DNA from: Mycolicibacterium mengxianglii
GTDB taxonomy: Bacteria; Actinomycetota; Actinomycetes; Mycobacteriales; Mycobacteriaceae
Direction: 5' to 3'
DNA length: 64,000 nt
Assembly (NCBI RefSeq): GCF_015710575.1
Contig: NZ_CP065373.1
Span: forward strand, 4,278,001 to 4,342,000
Every line of letters begins with the position of its first letter. Positions within the stretch are counted from its first letter, which is position 1. The translations under genes were made by a program, and so were the position numbers. Shown here one piece after another: positions 10,869 through 20,827 of this stretch. The notes under the pieces are model-generated. The model made no database searches and was not told the origin of the DNA. It was given only the letters and a program-made list of their open reading frames with translations.

Positions 10869-12059
10869 CTACTTCAGGATCTTGGTAACGCGGCCGGCGC
10901 CGACGGTACGGCCACCCTCGCGGATCGCGAAGCGCAGGCCTTCGTCCATGGCGACGGGCTGGATCAGCTTGACGGAGATGTCGGTGTTGTCACCGGGCAT
11001 CACCATCTCGGTGCCCTCAGGAAGGGTCACCACGCCGGTCACGTCCGTGGTACGGAAGTAGAACTGCGGCCGGTAGTTGTTGAAGAACGGCGTGTGACGG
11101 CCACCCTCGTCCTTGGACAGGATGTAGACGCTGCCCTCGAAGTCGGTGTGCGGCGTGGTGGTGCCGGGCTTGACCACAACCTGGCCACGCTCGACGTCCT
11201 CACGCTTGACGCCACGAACCAGCAGACCAACGTTGTCGCCGGCCTGGCCCTGATCGAGCAGCTTGCGGAACATCTCGACACCGGTGACCGTGGTCTTGGT
11301 GGTGCCGGGGCGGATGCCGACGATCTCGACTTCCTCGTTCACGTTGATCACGCCACGCTCGACACGACCGGTGACGACGGTGCCACGACCGGTGATCGTG
11401 AAGACGTCCTCAACGGGCATCAGGAACGGCTTGTCGGTCTCGCGGACCGGATCCGGGATGGACTCGTCCACCGCATCCATCAGCTCTTCGACGGACTTGA
11501 CCCACTTCTCGTCGCCCTCGAGTGCCTTCAGCGCGGACACCTTGACAACCGGGGCGTCCTCGTCGAAATCCTGGGCGGCCAGCAGTTCGCGGACCTCCAT
11601 CTCGACGAGCTCGATGAGCTCTTCGTCGTCAACCATGTCGGCCTTGTTCAGCGCGACCAGGATGTAGGGCACGCCGACCTGGCGGGCGAGCAGCACGTGC
11701 TCACGCGTCTGGGGCATGGGACCGTCGGTGGCGGCGACCACCAGGATTGCGCCGTCCATCTGGGCGGCACCGGTGATCATGTTCTTGATGTAGTCAGCGT
11801 GACCGGGGGCGTCAACGTGTGCGTAGTGACGCTTCTCGGTCTGGTACTCCACGTGGGAGATGTTGATGGTGATACCGCGCTGACGCTCTTCGGGCGCATT
11901 GTCGATCTGGTCGAATGCGCGCGATTCGTTCAACTCCGGGTACTTATCGTGCAGAACCTTGGTGATTGCTGCGGTAAGCGTGGTTTTGCCGTGGTCAACG
12001 TGACCAATGGTCCCGATGTTGACGTGCGGCTTCGTCCGCTCGAACTTCGCCTTCGCCAC
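10869..12059 (-). CDS. tuf: Elongation factor Tu
   Basis: 396 residues, GTG start at 12059 preceded by AGGAGGACACAGAA. All GTPase motifs are present: G1 [10 protein letters not shown]3 DAPGHADY and G4 NKADM. Effector residues are RGITIN, and domains 2 and 3 follow to [10 protein letters not shown]. It delivers aminoacyl-tRNA to the ribosome. The only tuf gene seen, it is last in the rpsL-rpsG-fusA-tuf (str) operon, 90 bp after fusA. Confidence 0.98.
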   Translation of the reverse strand: MAKAKFERTKPHVNIGTIGHVDHGKTTLTAAITKVLHDKYPELNESRAFDQIDNAPEERQRGITINISHVEYQTEKRHYAHVDAPGHADYIKNMITGAAQMDGAILVVAATDGPMPQTREHVLLARQVGVPYILVALNKADMVDDEELIELVEMEVRELLAAQDFDEDAPVVKVSALKALEGDEKWVKSVEELMDAVDESIPDPVRETDKPFLMPVEDVFTITGRGTVVTGRVERGVINVNEEVEIVGIRPGTTKTTVTGVEMFRKLLDQGQAGDNVGLLVRGVKREDVERGQVVVKPGTTTPHTDFEGSVYILSKDEGGRHTPFFNNYRPQFYFRTTDVTGVVTLPEGTEMVMPGDNTDISVKLIQPVAMDEGLRFAIREGGRTVGAGRVTKILK

Positions 12060-12149
12060 TTCTGTGTCCTCCTGGACTTGTTGGTGCTTTGGTTAAAGCA
12101 GTGTGTTGATTTCTTCGGTTGTCAGTCGCCGCGGGTGGCGGCAGACGAA

Positions 12150-14252
12150 TTACTCGCCCGTCGCCTTGGCGATGATCTCCTTCGACACGTTCGCCGGAAC
12201 TTCAGCGTACGAGTCGAACACCATGGAGTAGTTCGCCCGGCCCTGGGTCTTCGACCGAAGGTCGCCGACGTAGCCGAACATTTCGGACAGCGGAACCTGC
12301 GCCCTGACGACGCGAGCACCGCTGCGCTCCTCCATGGCCTGAATCTGACCACGGCGGGAGTTCAGGTCGCCGATCACTTCACCCATGTAGTCCTCGGGTG
12401 TGGTGACCTCGACGGCCATGACTGGTTCCAGGATGACCGGCTGCGCCTGGGCGGCAGCCTTCTTCAGTACCTGAGAACCGGCGATCTTGAAGGCCATTTC
12501 CGAGGAGTCGACGTCGTGGTATGCGCCGTCGAGCAGGATCAGCTTCAGATTCACCAGCGGGTAACCGGCCAGCACGCCGTACTGCATGGCGTCCTGCGCA
12601 CCGGCATCCACCGACGGGATGTACTCGCGCGGGATGCGTCCGCCGGTGACCTTGTTCTCGAACTCGTAGGTCGCGCCGTCCTCACCCGAGAAGGGCTCGA
12701 TGCTGACGAGAACCTTGGCGAACTGGCCGGAGCCACCCGTCTGCTTCTTGTGGGTGAACTCGACCTTTTCGACCGCGCGCTTGATGGTTTCGCGGTAGGC
12801 GACCTGCGGCTTGCCGACGTTGGCCTCGACCTTGAACTCGCGGCGCATCCGGTCGACGAGGATGTCGAGGTGAAGCTCGCCCATTCCGCCGATGACCGTC
12901 TGGCCGGTCTCGCTGTCCTGGTGGACCTTGAAGGTCGGGTCCTCTTCGGCCAGCTTCTGGATCGCCAGGCTCAACTTCTCCTGGTCGCTCTTCGTCTTGG
13001 GCTCGATGGCCACCTCGATCACCGGATCGGGGAACGTCATCGACTCCAGCACAACCTGCTGGTTCGGGTCGCTCAGGGTGTCACCGGTGGTGGTGTCCTT
13101 CAGACCGATCACGGCGTAGATGTGGCCGGCCGACGCACGCTCAACAGGGTTTTCCTTGTTGGAGTGCATCTGGAACAGCTTGCCCAGCCGCTCCTTCTTG
13201 CCCTTCGTGGCGTTGATGACCTGGCTGCCCGACTCCACGGTGCCCGAGTACACGCGCACGTAGGTCAGCTTGCCGAAGAACGGGTGCGTGGCGACCTTGA
13301 ACGCCAGCGCCGAGAACGGCTCGTCGGTGGACGGGCGGCGGACGAGGATCTCGTCCTCCTTGCCCGGCACGTGTCCGCTGACGGACTCGACGTCCAGCGG
13401 CGACGGCAGGTAGTCGATCACGGCGTCGAGCATGGGCTGAACGCCCTTGTTCTTGAACGCGCTACCGCACAGCACCGGGTAGATCTCGGAGTTGACGACC
13501 ATCTTGCGGATCGCGCCCTTGATCTCCTCGATCGAGAGCTCCTCGCCGCCGAAATACTTCTCCAGCAGGGTCTCGTCGGTCTCGGCGACCGTCTCGAGCA
13601 GCTTGGTGCGGTACTCGTCGGCCTTTTCCTGCAGTTCAGCCGGGATGTCGACGACGTCGTACTTCTCGCCGAGCTTGGCTTCGGCGCTCCACACCTTGGC
13701 CTTCATCTCGACCAGGTCGACGATGCCTTCGAAGCCACCCTCGGAGCCGATGGGCAGCTGGATGGGCAGCGCCCGGGCGCCGAGACGCTCCTCGATGGTG
13801 CGCACGGTGAAGTAGAAGTCGGCGCCGATCTTGTCCATCTTGTTGACGAAGCAGATACGCGGCACGTCGTACTTGTCAGCCTGGCGCCAGACCTGCTCGG
13901 ACTGCGGCTCCACGCCTTCTTTGCCATCGAAGACGGCGACGGCGCCGTCGAGCACACGCAGGCTGCGCTCCACCTCAACGGTGAAGTCGACGTGCCCGGG
14001 GGTGTCGATGATGTTGATCTGGTTGCCATTCCAGAAGCAGGTGGTAGCAGCCGAGGTAATGGTGATACCCCGCTCCTGCTCCTGCTCCATCCAGTCCATC
14101 GTGGCCGCGCCGTCGTGGACCTCACCGATCTTGTAGCTGATGCCGGTGTAGTACAGGATGCGTTCGGTCGTCGTCGTCTTGCCGGCATCGATGTGCGCCA
14201 TGATGCCGATGTTGCGGACCTTGGTGAGGTCGGTGAGCACGTCCTGTGCCAC
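12150..14252 (-). CDS. fusA: Elongation factor G
   Basis: About 700 residues with start GTG 14252 (product begins [16 protein letters not shown]). An in-frame GTG at 14264 would add four residues but leaves no room for a ribosome site. G1 is [14 protein letters not shown]3 is DTPGHVDF and G4 is [10 protein letters not shown]. Domains II-V follow, with the domain IV translocation tip region near [14 protein letters not shown]. It catalyses GTP-driven ribosomal translocation and recycling. It is third in the str operon, 78 bp after rpsG. Length agrees with other mycobacterial EF-G1 proteins. Confidence 0.97.
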   Translation of the reverse strand: MAQDVLTDLTKVRNIGIMAHIDAGKTTTTERILYYTGISYKIGEVHDGAATMDWMEQEQERGITITSAATTCFWNGNQINIIDTPGHVDFTVEVERSLRVLDGAVAVFDGKEGVEPQSEQVWRQADKYDVPRICFVNKMDKIGADFYFTVRTIEERLGARALPIQLPIGSEGGFEGIVDLVEMKAKVWSAEAKLGEKYDVVDIPAELQEKADEYRTKLLETVAETDETLLEKYFGGEELSIEEIKGAIRKMVVNSEIYPVLCGSAFKNKGVQPMLDAVIDYLPSPLDVESVSGHVPGKEDEILVRRPSTDEPFSALAFKVATHPFFGKLTYVRVYSGTVESGSQVINATKGKKERLGKLFQMHSNKENPVERASAGHIYAVIGLKDTTTGDTLSDPNQQVVLESMTFPDPVIEVAIEPKTKSDQEKLSLAIQKLAEEDPTFKVHQDSETGQTVIGGMGELHLDILVDRMRREFKVEANVGKPQVAYRETIKRAVEKVEFTHKKQTGGSGQFAKVLVSIEPFSGEDGATYEFENKVTGGRIPREYIPSVDAGAQDAMQYGVLAGYPLVNLKLILLDGAYHDVDSSEMAFKIAGSQVLKKAAAQAQPVILEPVMAVEVTTPEDYMGEVIGDLNSRRGQIQAMEERSGARVVRAQVPLSEMFGYVGDLRSKTQGRANYSMVFDSYAEVPANVSKEIIAKATGE

Positions 14253-14330
14253 GGCTAAAACCACTCTTTCGCTTGCTAGTTAGGTGTTCTTGAGCGCCCG
14301 CAGGTCAGTGCAGACCGCGGGCGAGCTGAG

Positions 14331-14801
14331 TCACCAGCGGTAGTGCGCGAAGGCCCGGTTCGCTTCGGCCATCTTGTGGGTGTCCTCGCGTCGCTTGACG
14401 GCGGCACCCAGGCCATTACTGGCGTCGAGGATCTCGTTGGCGAGACGCTCGACCATGGTCTTCTCGCGGCGAGCCTTGGAGAAGCTGACCAGCCAGCGCA
14501 GCGCCAGCGTGACCGAACGGTCGGGACGAACTTCGACGGGCACCTGGTAGGTGGCGCCACCGACACGACGGCTGCGGACCTCGAGGGCCGGCTTCACGTT
14601 GTCGAGGGCACGCTTCAGGGTGACCACGGGGTCGGTGCCTGTCTTGTCGCGAGCCTGCTCCAGCGCACCATAAACAATGCGCTCAGCCAGCGATTTCTTC
14701 CCGTCCAGCAGGACTTTGTTGACCAGCTGGGTGACCAGCTGCGACCCGTAGACCGGATCGTTGACCAACGGGCGCTTCGGCGCGGGACCCTTGCGCGGCA
14801 T
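14331..14801 (-). CDS. rpsG: 30S ribosomal protein S7
   Basis: 156 residues, [20 protein letters not shown] at the N-terminus and the conserved [13 protein letters not shown] and [17 protein letters not shown] segments. S7 nucleates assembly of the 30S head by binding 16S rRNA. Its ATG overlaps the rpsL stop by one base (TAATG), implying coupled translation in the str operon. Confidence 0.98.
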   Translation of the reverse strand: MPRKGPAPKRPLVNDPVYGSQLVTQLVNKVLLDGKKSLAERIVYGALEQARDKTGTDPVVTLKRALDNVKPALEVRSRRVGGATYQVPVEVRPDRSVTLALRWLVSFSKARREKTMVERLANEILDASNGLGAAVKRREDTHKMAEANRAFAHYRW

Positions 14802-15175
14802 TAGCTCTTCTCCTTCTTCGCGCCGTAACGGCTGCGGGCCTGCTTGCGGTTCTTGACACCCTGGGTGTCCAGCGAGCCGCGGATGATCTTGTAACGCACA
14901 CCGGGCAGGTCCTTCACACGACCACCGCGGACCAGCACCATCGAGTGCTCCTGCAGGTTGTGGCCCTCACCGGGGATGTAGGCGGTGACCTCGACCCCGG
15001 TCGTCAGCTTCACGCGCGCCACCTTGCGAAGTGCCGAGTTCGGCTTCTTCGGTGTCGTCGTGTACACGCGGGTGCACACGCCGCGGCGCTGCGGGCTGCC
15101 CTTGAGGGCCGCGGTCTTGACCTTGGCGATCTTGTCGCGGCGACCCTTACGGACCAGCTGCTGAATGGTTGGCAT
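14801..15175 (-). CDS. rpsL: 30S ribosomal protein S12
   Basis: 124 residues with the invariant [11 protein letters not shown] and [13 protein letters not shown] loops near the decoding centre. Lysines are present at positions 43 and 88, the two sites whose substitution gives streptomycin resistance in mycobacteria, so the target is of the susceptible type. It is the first gene of the str operon, preceded by an AGGAAG ribosome site and a long leader. Confidence 0.98.
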   Translation of the reverse strand: MPTIQQLVRKGRRDKIAKVKTAALKGSPQRRGVCTRVYTTTPKKPNSALRKVARVKLTTGVEVTAYIPGEGHNLQEHSMVLVRGGRVKDLPGVRYKIIRGSLDTQGVKNRKQARSRYGAKKEKS

Positions 15176-15436
15176 TTACCGGCTTCCTGTGTAGTGCTGT
15201 GCTGCGTTGGTTCGTTTGTCGCGCTTGGGCGCTTTGTAAGTCTCTGTACTGCAGTTTCGCCCGGTCTGCGTACCCCGCGATCGGGCGTGTCGCATGCGGT
15301 CGGTCTCGATCCGGTGATTCCGACCGGGGTCGGCTACCTTCTCGATGCCTGAAGACATGCGAATTGGCCCGGCGTGCGCGCAGACTCACCGCCCTACTCG
15401 ACGGCATGCGCCCATCTGGGCCAGGCACGAGCTACC

Positions 15437-15464
15437 ACGATACCAGGGGCAGCCATGTCGACAA
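15437..15464 (-). promoter_or_regulatory. Candidate sigma-A promoter of the str operon
   Basis: On the minus strand TTGTCG (15459-15464) and TATCGT (15437-15442) are separated by 16 bp. Transcription would start near 15430, leaving a roughly 255-base leader before rpsL. The 379-bp gap 15176-15554 otherwise shows no gene or clear riboswitch. Confidence 0.35.
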
Positions 15465-15554
15465 AACCGCGGCGACGCCCACCGACACTGACCAGGCGGT
15501 GGGCAGACCTGGATATTTCCGCGGCTCTTCCCGCAGGTCAGCCTACCGCTCTTT

Positions 15555-16181
15555 TCACCGGCGATGTTCCAGTCCCGTGGTCAGGCGCAACACCATGTCC
15601 GAGAAGACGGCATCGGTGTCGATATCGTCCATCACCCCGGTCATCTCCAGCAGGACGAATCCGTGCAGTGCCGACCAGAACTCCAGAGCGGCGTAATAGG
15701 CGTCCTGGCCTTCGAGCCCGTAGGACTCCAGCACGTTGATCACCGGTGTCGCGGCGTCTTTGGTGGCCGCTGAGTACTCGGGGTCGTCGCCGCCGAACGG
15801 CATCCGGGTGAACGCGGAGTACCGGCCCGGGTGATGGTGGGCGTAACTGCGGTAGGCACCCGCCATCACCAGCACCGCGTCTTCGCGTACCCGGCCCTCA
15901 CCGACGGTGTTGAGCATGCCGATGATGTCGCCGATCACCCGCATGCGGACGGTGCGCCGCAGGTCATCGAGGCTGGTGACGTGGTTGTAGAGCGACGGGC
16001 CCTTGGTGCCGAGGTGGTTGGCCAGGGCGTTGATGGTCAGCGCGTCCCAGCCCTCGCGGTCGAGGAAGCTCAGCGCGGCGTTGACGATGATGTCGCGGCT
16101 CAGCTTGGCCGGCCGGGCCGGTGAACGGGTACCGGCGCGCGACCGAGCCCCCGTCGACGACGGATCGGGCCGTGGTGCCAT
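15555..16181 (-). CDS. TetR-family transcriptional regulator upstream of the str operon
   Basis: 208 residues. A disordered Arg/Pro/Ser-rich N-terminus (about 1-25) precedes the TetR HTH at about 28-75 (IIVNAALSFLDREGWDALTI, then ANHLGTKGPSLYNHVTSLDD). The C-terminal ligand domain contains AYRSYAHHHPGRYSAFTRMP and ALEFWSALHGFVLLEMTGVM, the WHG-type C-terminal domain. It matches H37Rv Rv0681 by position, codirectional with rpsL and 379 bp before it. The ligand and targets are unknown. Confidence 0.88.
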   Translation of the reverse strand: MAPRPDPSSTGARSRAGTRSPARPAKLSRDIIVNAALSFLDREGWDALTINALANHLGTKGPSLYNHVTSLDDLRRTVRMRVIGDIIGMLNTVGEGRVREDAVLVMAGAYRSYAHHHPGRYSAFTRMPFGGDDPEYSAATKDAATPVINVLESYGLEGQDAYYAALEFWSALHGFVLLEMTGVMDDIDTDAVFSDMVLRLTTGLEHRR

Positions 16182-16229
16182 GGCGGTGCCCCCAGAGTTC
16201 TCAGACCGGTTGGCGGTCAGCGGCCAACT

Positions 16230-16736
16230 CTAGTTGACGCGGTCCTGGGACAACTGCGCCAGCTTCGCGGTGATGCTGCACAGATCGGGCAGGCTGGCCG
16301 GGTTCAGCGTCTGGATGGACCACGCGATGACGTCGTCGCCCTTGTCGATGTAGATGCTGCACGCGTTGACGTCCTGGGCTTGGAAACCCTGGTTACCGGA
16401 CATCTCCAGTTCGGTGATGGTGCGGCCGGCATCATGCTCGAGCTGCCGCTCGAGGTCGAGGTCGCTGCCGCGGTACCACCAGGTCGAGATTCCCATCCCG
16501 GCGCCGACAGAGCCCAGCATGGTGTCTTCCTGCCAGAAACACCCCGCGCTGCCGTCGAGCACCTTGCGGAAGATCGCAGTGCCCGCGGCCGCCTCCACCT
16601 CATCGTCGGTGACCAGGTTGCACTCACCACTGTGAAAGGCCCCCGGCGGAGGCTGCGCAGACGTCGCGTCCGGTTCTGACGGTGCCCCGCACGCCGCGAG
16701 GACCCCGGCGAACAGCAGGAGTACCAACCGCCTCAT
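16230..16736 (-). CDS. DUF3558-type lipoprotein
   Basis: 168 residues. A lipoprotein signal peptide ends in the lipobox LAAC (Cys16), followed by a Ser/Pro/Gln-rich linker. The mature part has the DUF3558 hallmark of a conserved cysteine before a short helix (ECNLVTDDEVEAAAG), later CFWQEDTML and a final C in LPDLCSITAKLA. Function is unknown. It starts with no gap after the stop of the homologous gene at 16737-17261, so the two form a paired operon. Confidence 0.8.
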   Translation of the reverse strand: MRRLVLLLFAGVLAACGAPSEPDATSAQPPPGAFHSGECNLVTDDEVEAAAGTAIFRKVLDGSAGCFWQEDTMLGSVGAGMGISTWWYRGSDLDLERQLEHDAGRTITELEMSGNQGFQAQDVNACSIYIDKGDDVIAWSIQTLNPASLPDLCSITAKLAQLSQDRVN

Positions 16737-17261
16737 CTACATCTCCGAGGACAGGGTCGCGGCCAGCAGTTGTTTGGCCTCCACACAGGGATCGCCGTCG
16801 AGTTCGTTGCGGAACTGCACCCACCAACTCAGCACACCCGGATCGGCCGACGTGGTCGCCGCGCACGAGATACCTGTGCTCGACGTGCGAGCCAAGAAGG
16901 CCGGGTACCGCTGCACCACCGTCTCGGTGATCTGGGCGCCGCGCGCTTCGGCGGCGGCACGCTCGCGGTCGAGGGTGCCGGTGTCGAACCAGGAGAACGT
17001 GGCGTCGATCGTGGTGTCCTGCCGGCTCAGCACGTACTGACAGACCGCACCGCTGTAGGGCCGGACCACCTCATCGGCTTGGACGGTGTCGCGGACGGTG
17101 GTGTCGGTCAGCCGGCCGCAGCTGTCGTCGAAGTAGCCGAAATTGCGCCCCGACTCGTCGGCCTGGGGCTGAGCGAGTTGAGCACTGCCGTTGACAGTGT
17201 GCGAGCATCCGCTCACCGCTACTCCAGCGGCGACTGCCAGCACCACAAAAAGCGTTTTCAC
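16737..17261 (-). CDS. DUF3558-type lipoprotein
   Basis: 174 residues with a lipobox VSGC (Cys19) and a mature part carrying DDSCGRLTDTTVRD and VCQYVLS, the same cysteine layout as its downstream neighbour at 16230-16736. The two are probably paralogues made together and anchored on the outer face of the plasma membrane. Role unknown. It is divergent from the two DUF3060 genes across a 143-bp spacer. Confidence 0.78.
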   Translation of the reverse strand: MKTLFVVLAVAAGVAVSGCSHTVNGSAQLAQPQADESGRNFGYFDDSCGRLTDTTVRDTVQADEVVRPYSGAVCQYVLSRQDTTIDATFSWFDTGTLDRERAAAEARGAQITETVVQRYPAFLARTSSTGISCAATTSADPGVLSWWVQFRNELDGDPCVEAKQLLAATLSSEM

Positions 17262-17404
17262 CGTCCCTAACCGTACTGATCTGAAGGGCCTGCGGCGAGC
17301 CGACGGATCACTGTGACAAGAAGTGGTACGAACTTGTTCAGCGGCCTGGCGGTTGCACGTAGGCTTCAGGCCACATAACGGTCGTCATAGCGTGAGGGGT
17401 CACA

Positions 17405-17773
17405 GTGAAACGGACGTCGGCAGGTGCCCTGGTGGGCTGCGCGGTGCTCGCGGTTTCGTTCGCCGGCGCTCCGGTTGCGACCGCCAAGAACGGCGACACC
17501 CACGTCACCGGCGTCGGTTCGGTCCGGACCGTCGACTGCAACGACTCGACGATCTTCATCAACGGCTCCAACAACGTCATCACCGCGCTCGGTAACTGCT
17601 GGGCGGTGACGATGCAGGGCTCGTACAACACCGTCATCGTCGACAACGTCATCAACGACATCACGGTGTATGGCTTCGAGCAGACGGCTTATTACAAGAA
17701 CGGCTCGCCGGCGATCATCGACCGCGGCCGTGAGCTGGGGATGACCAATCGCATCGCCCGCGTTCCCGCCTGA
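17405..17773 (+). CDS. Secreted DUF3060 protein
   Basis: 122 residues, GTG start at 17405. A signal peptide (MKRTSAGALVGCAVLAVSFA, predicted cut after ATA near residue 27) precedes a DUF3060 domain of short beta-helix-like repeats with alternating Asn/Asp/Gly/Val: FINGSNNVITALGNCWAVTM then GSYNTVIVDNVINDI. The two cysteines (VDCNDS, GNCWA) are spaced as in the next gene. Function unknown. By order and size it resembles H37Rv Rv0680c. Confidence 0.78.
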   Translation: MKRTSAGALVGCAVLAVSFAGAPVATAKNGDTHVTGVGSVRTVDCNDSTIFINGSNNVITALGNCWAVTMQGSYNTVIVDNVINDITVYGFEQTAYYKNGSPAIIDRGRELGMTNRIARVPA

Positions 17774-17813
17774 CGCGACGCACTCCCCCAGCCCCCACAC
17801 GAAACGAGGAACC

Positions 17814-18221
17814 ATGCCCAGCCATCGTTGGCCCCTTCTGTTCGCTGCCTGTGCGGTGGGCACCATCGGCCTGGCGGGTTGCGGTTCGGAGTCTTCGGAC
17901 ACCAACGCCCCGACAGCCACGGCGGGCAGCTCGGGCGCCCAGGTCGAGGTGGGCAACACGATCAACTACGGATCGTTCGGGACCACCGCCGAAATCGACT
18001 GCGCCGACGGCAAATCCCTGAATGTCGGTGGCTCCAACAACACGTTGACGGTCAAAGGGACGTGCGCGTCGGTGAATGTCGGCGGCGCCGACAACCGGCT
18101 CACGTTCGACACGATCGACAACAAACTGTCGGTCGTGGGCATCAACAACACCGTCCGCTACACCGCTGGCGACCCCCAGGTCGACAACTTGGGCTCGGGC
18201 AACAAGATCGAGAAGCACTGA
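17814..18221 (+). CDS. DUF3060 lipoprotein
   Basis: 135 residues with lipobox LAGC (Cys23), a Ser/Thr/Ala linker, and DUF3060 repeats LNVGGSNNTLTVKGTCASVN, VGGADNRLTFDTIDNKLSVV and GINNTVRYTAGDP. These suggest a small right-handed beta-helix. A paralogue of the preceding gene, 40 bp downstream and in the same operon. By order it corresponds to H37Rv Rv0679c, a cell-envelope protein. A hairpin follows the stop immediately. Confidence 0.8.
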   Translation: MPSHRWPLLFAACAVGTIGLAGCGSESSDTNAPTATAGSSGAQVEVGNTINYGSFGTTAEIDCADGKSLNVGGSNNTLTVKGTCASVNVGGADNRLTFDTIDNKLSVVGINNTVRYTAGDPQVDNLGSGNKIEKH

Positions 18222-18222
18222 C

Positions 18223-18244
18223 CGCCCAAACGTGAGTTTGGGCG
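18223..18244 (+). terminator. Hairpin after DUF3060 operon
   Basis: A perfect 9-bp stem CGCCCAAAC (18223-18231) / GTTTGGGCG (18236-18244) with a GTGA loop, beginning 2 bases after the stop codon. Confidence 0.65.
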
Positions 18245-18300
18245 CCGAAGTGCGAGTGAAATCCGCCATTTCGTCGATCTCGGCGCAGGTTCTCAGCGCG

Positions 18301-19065
18301 TCACTCGCTGGTTCCGTGCCGGCCGGCGCCTTGCGCGAATCGCTGAGCCCCCGACAGGGATTCGTGCTTGACGCGCGACATGCTGGCGAATTCGACGGCC
18401 ATCGCGTCTTGCTCCGATGCGCCCCACTGATGCAGCGCCGAGAGCCGGTCGGCTCGTAGGCACTGCTGCGGTAGTGCCGCCAGTTGGGCCGCGAGTTCTT
18501 CGGCTTTCTCCCGGGCCTGTCCGGTGGGCACCACCCGGTTGGCCAGTCCGATCTGCAGGGCTTCGGTGGCGTCGACGGACCGTCCGGTGAGAATCAGATC
18601 CATCGCACGGCTGTGCCCGATCAGCCGGGGCAGCCGCACCGTGCCGCCATCGATCAGCGGTACACCCCAGCGGCGGCAGAACACGCCGAACACCGCGTCT
18701 TCCTCGACCACCCGCAGGTCACACCACAACGCCAGCTCCAGGCCCCCGGCCACGGCGAACCCGCTGACGGCGGCAATCACCGGCTTGGACAACACCATTC
18801 GCGTCGGCCCCATCGGACCGGGGCCGGTGCGGTGCACCGGGTTGGCGTCAGCAGTGCCGAACGCCTTGAGATCGGCTCCGGCGCAGAACGTTCCGTTGTC
18901 ACCCCACAGTACCGCCACCGAGGCCGACTCGTCGTTGTCGAACTCGTCGAACGCCTCGTACAGCTCCGCGGCTGCCGGGCCGTTGACTGCGTTACGGGCC
19001 TGCGGCCGGTTCATGATGACGGTCGTCACCGGACCGTTGCGCTCCACACGCACTCCACCACTCAT
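18301..19065 (-). CDS. echA5: Enoyl-CoA hydratase/isomerase (EchA5-like)
   Basis: 254 residues of crotonase fold. GPVTTVIMNRPQARNAVNGP at the N-terminus, oxyanion-hole segments ADLKAFGTA (about 65) and VSGFAVAGGLELALWCDLRV (about 105), then the expected FCRRWGVPLIDGGTVRLPRL. One catalytic glutamate usual in hydratases is replaced around this VPLIDGG stretch, as in many EchA paralogues, so the reaction may not be classical hydration. It starts directly after the PaaX-type regulator stop and is the last gene of the fadE8 block, as in H37Rv Rv0675. Confidence 0.85.
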   Translation of the reverse strand: MSGGVRVERNGPVTTVIMNRPQARNAVNGPAAAELYEAFDEFDNDESASVAVLWGDNGTFCAGADLKAFGTADANPVHRTGPGPMGPTRMVLSKPVIAAVSGFAVAGGLELALWCDLRVVEEDAVFGVFCRRWGVPLIDGGTVRLPRLIGHSRAMDLILTGRSVDATEALQIGLANRVVPTGQAREKAEELAAQLAALPQQCLRADRLSALHQWGASEQDAMAVEFASMSRVKHESLSGAQRFAQGAGRHGTSE

Positions 19066-19794
19066 CTACGCCTCCACCTCCATATGGTCCCGCCGGTCAG
19101 CCAGTTCGGCAGCGAATGTTGCATAAGAAGAACGCAATTCGTCACCGGGCCAGTATTCCGGCAGCAGTTCCGCCGGCAGCAGCGGATCGGTCAACAGGTG
19201 CCGCACCATGGCTGCGGCTGCCACGAACCTGCCCGGCACGCCGTCGGCGTCGGCCATCTCGTCAAGCAGTCGCCGGCCCGTCGCGGCCCAGCCCGGCAGG
19301 TCCCACAACTGGCCTGCCAGGTCGGCGGGGGCGTCGTCGTAGCTTCGCAGTACCCGCACCCGGCCGGCGACTTCGCCGGGCAGGTCGAGTTCCACATTCG
19401 CCGGGCGTAACCACACCCCTTCGCGGAGTTCACCGAACCTGGCTTGTAGCAGCATTTTTCGCTGCGCGGACCGCTCCCGTGCGGCGCTGCCCACGCTGGT
19501 GATCACCAGGGTGTTCCAGCTGCGGTCCCAGGCCTGGACCGTGGGCGCCAGTGCTTCGTCCTGACGGCGCTGACGGGCCAGCAGGCGGTCGGAGAGCCGG
19601 TAGCCGTCAGCTGACCGGATCAGGTCCCCGGCGGCGACCATCCGCGTCAGCGCCACCCGCAATGCGTTGTCGTTGATACCGAAATCTGCTGTCAGTCTGA
19701 TCAATTCGCCGGGAGTGGCCCAGGCCGGATGGGCACCCAACAGCACCGACAACACCACTGACCTGGCCGTCATCCGGCTCGGCGCGGGAGCCAC
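19066..19794 (-). CDS. PaaX-family transcriptional regulator
   Basis: 242 residues. The N-terminal PaaX winged helix (about 8-75: RSVVLSVLLGAHPAWATPGE, then FGINDNALRVALTRMVAAGD and a wing GYRLSDRLLARQ) and the C-terminal dimer domain (WDRSWNTLVITSV) are clear. PaaX repressors respond to aryl-CoA or acyl-CoA thioesters such as phenylacetyl-CoA. It is embedded between two crotonase genes (4 bp after echA4, 0 bp before echA5), which suggests self-regulation of this acyl-CoA pathway. H37Rv equivalent: Rv0674. Confidence 0.87.
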   Translation of the reverse strand: MAPAPSRMTARSVVLSVLLGAHPAWATPGELIRLTADFGINDNALRVALTRMVAAGDLIRSADGYRLSDRLLARQRRQDEALAPTVQAWDRSWNTLVITSVGSAARERSAQRKMLLQARFGELREGVWLRPANVELDLPGEVAGRVRVLRSYDDAPADLAGQLWDLPGWAATGRRLLDEMADADGVPGRFVAAAAMVRHLLTDPLLPAELLPEYWPGDELRSSYATFAAELADRRDHMEVEA

Positions 19795-19797
19795 CGG

Positions 19798-20736
19798 CTA
19801 TACCCCGGACGTCCTGCGGCCGTGGTCACCGCGCGGCTCGTCCCGGTTGCGCACCGCTTCGCGGAAGCCGTGTTCGCGCGCCTCGGCGACAAATGCGTGC
19901 CCCTCCGGCGTGTGCCGGGCCACTCCGTCGAACACAGTGCTCACCATCTGGCTGGTGGCGACACCCTGTTGCAGTAGCGCGGTATTCAGTGCCAGCTTCG
20001 CCATGATCAGCTGGTTGACCGGCATCGCGGCGATGCGTTCGACCAGTCGTTCGGTACGCTCGTCGAGGTCCGCGGGCTCCGGCGCCTCGATCGCAAGCCC
20101 CCATTCGGCGGCCTGCGCCCCGGTGATGCAGTCGCCGGTGAACAGCAACCGCTTGGCGCGCTGGTCACCGAGGCGGTGCGCCCACAGCCCGGCCGCCGGC
20201 ACACCCCACACCCGCATCGGCGGGTAGCCGATCTTGGCGTCGGCGGCGGTGATGATCTGGTCGGCGTGCAGGGCGATATCGGTGCCGCCGGCCACGCAGT
20301 AGCCGTGGATCTTGACCACCGTCGGCTTGTCGGCGCGCATCAGGCTGGAGAAGCCGCGGACGAAACGGCTCATCATCTGGTAATCGATCATCGGGTCCCA
20401 CGGCTGGTCGGGCAGATGATTGATCGCCTGGGTCTTTCCCGACAGCACGGTGTCGCGGTACGGGCTGCCGCCCCCGGCCGACGACGATCCCTCGGCGTAG
20501 GCCGACAGGTCGAACCCGGCGCAGAACCCTTCTCCCCTACCGGAAATCAGCATCACGTGGACGTTCGGATCGAGGTCGGCGCGTTCCACCAGAGCGGAGA
20601 GCTCCAATGGTGTGTCGGCGACGATCGCATTGCCCTTCTCGGGCCGGTTGAACGTGATGCGGGCAACCCGGTCGGTGACTTCGTAGGTCATCGTCTTGAG
20701 GTTGTCGAAGTCCACCGGCCGGATGGCGTGCGTCAT
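19798..20736 (-). CDS. echA4: Enoyl-CoA hydratase/isomerase (EchA4-like)
   Basis: 312 residues from ATG 20736; in-frame upstream sequence runs into fadE8 and was excluded. Crotonase motifs: RVARITFNRPEKGNAIVADT, GRGEGFCAGFDLSAYAEGSS (oxyanion hole) and VVKIHGYCVAGGTDIALHAD. It has a longer middle insertion (SPYRDTVLSGK to MMSRFV) than standard 260-residue hydratases, and a basic C-terminal tail RDEPRGDHGRRTSGV. It acts on an unknown acyl-CoA, after fadE8 and before the PaaX regulator in one operon. Confidence 0.85.
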   Translation of the reverse strand: MTHAIRPVDFDNLKTMTYEVTDRVARITFNRPEKGNAIVADTPLELSALVERADLDPNVHVMLISGRGEGFCAGFDLSAYAEGSSSAGGGSPYRDTVLSGKTQAINHLPDQPWDPMIDYQMMSRFVRGFSSLMRADKPTVVKIHGYCVAGGTDIALHADQIITAADAKIGYPPMRVWGVPAAGLWAHRLGDQRAKRLLFTGDCITGAQAAEWGLAIEAPEPADLDERTERLVERIAAMPVNQLIMAKLALNTALLQQGVATSQMVSTVFDGVARHTPEGHAFVAEAREHGFREAVRNRDEPRGDHGRRTSGV

Positions 20737-20827
20737 ACGGTGGTCCCCACTCCCGCGAGCAGCCGCGAACTCGCCCCTTCTCGGGCATTCTGAGGTGAGG
20801 TTGCGTCTGCTCGGCCGGTTATGCGCG

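Noticed and set aside
11094..14258. 1054-codon open frame on the plus strand opposite tuf and fusA
   Set aside because: It is antisense to two unmistakable elongation-factor genes. Long open antisense frames are expected from strong GC3 codon bias, and the translation resembles no family.
14801..15175. Streptomycin-resistance substitution in rpsL
   Set aside because: Lys43 and Lys88 are both unchanged.
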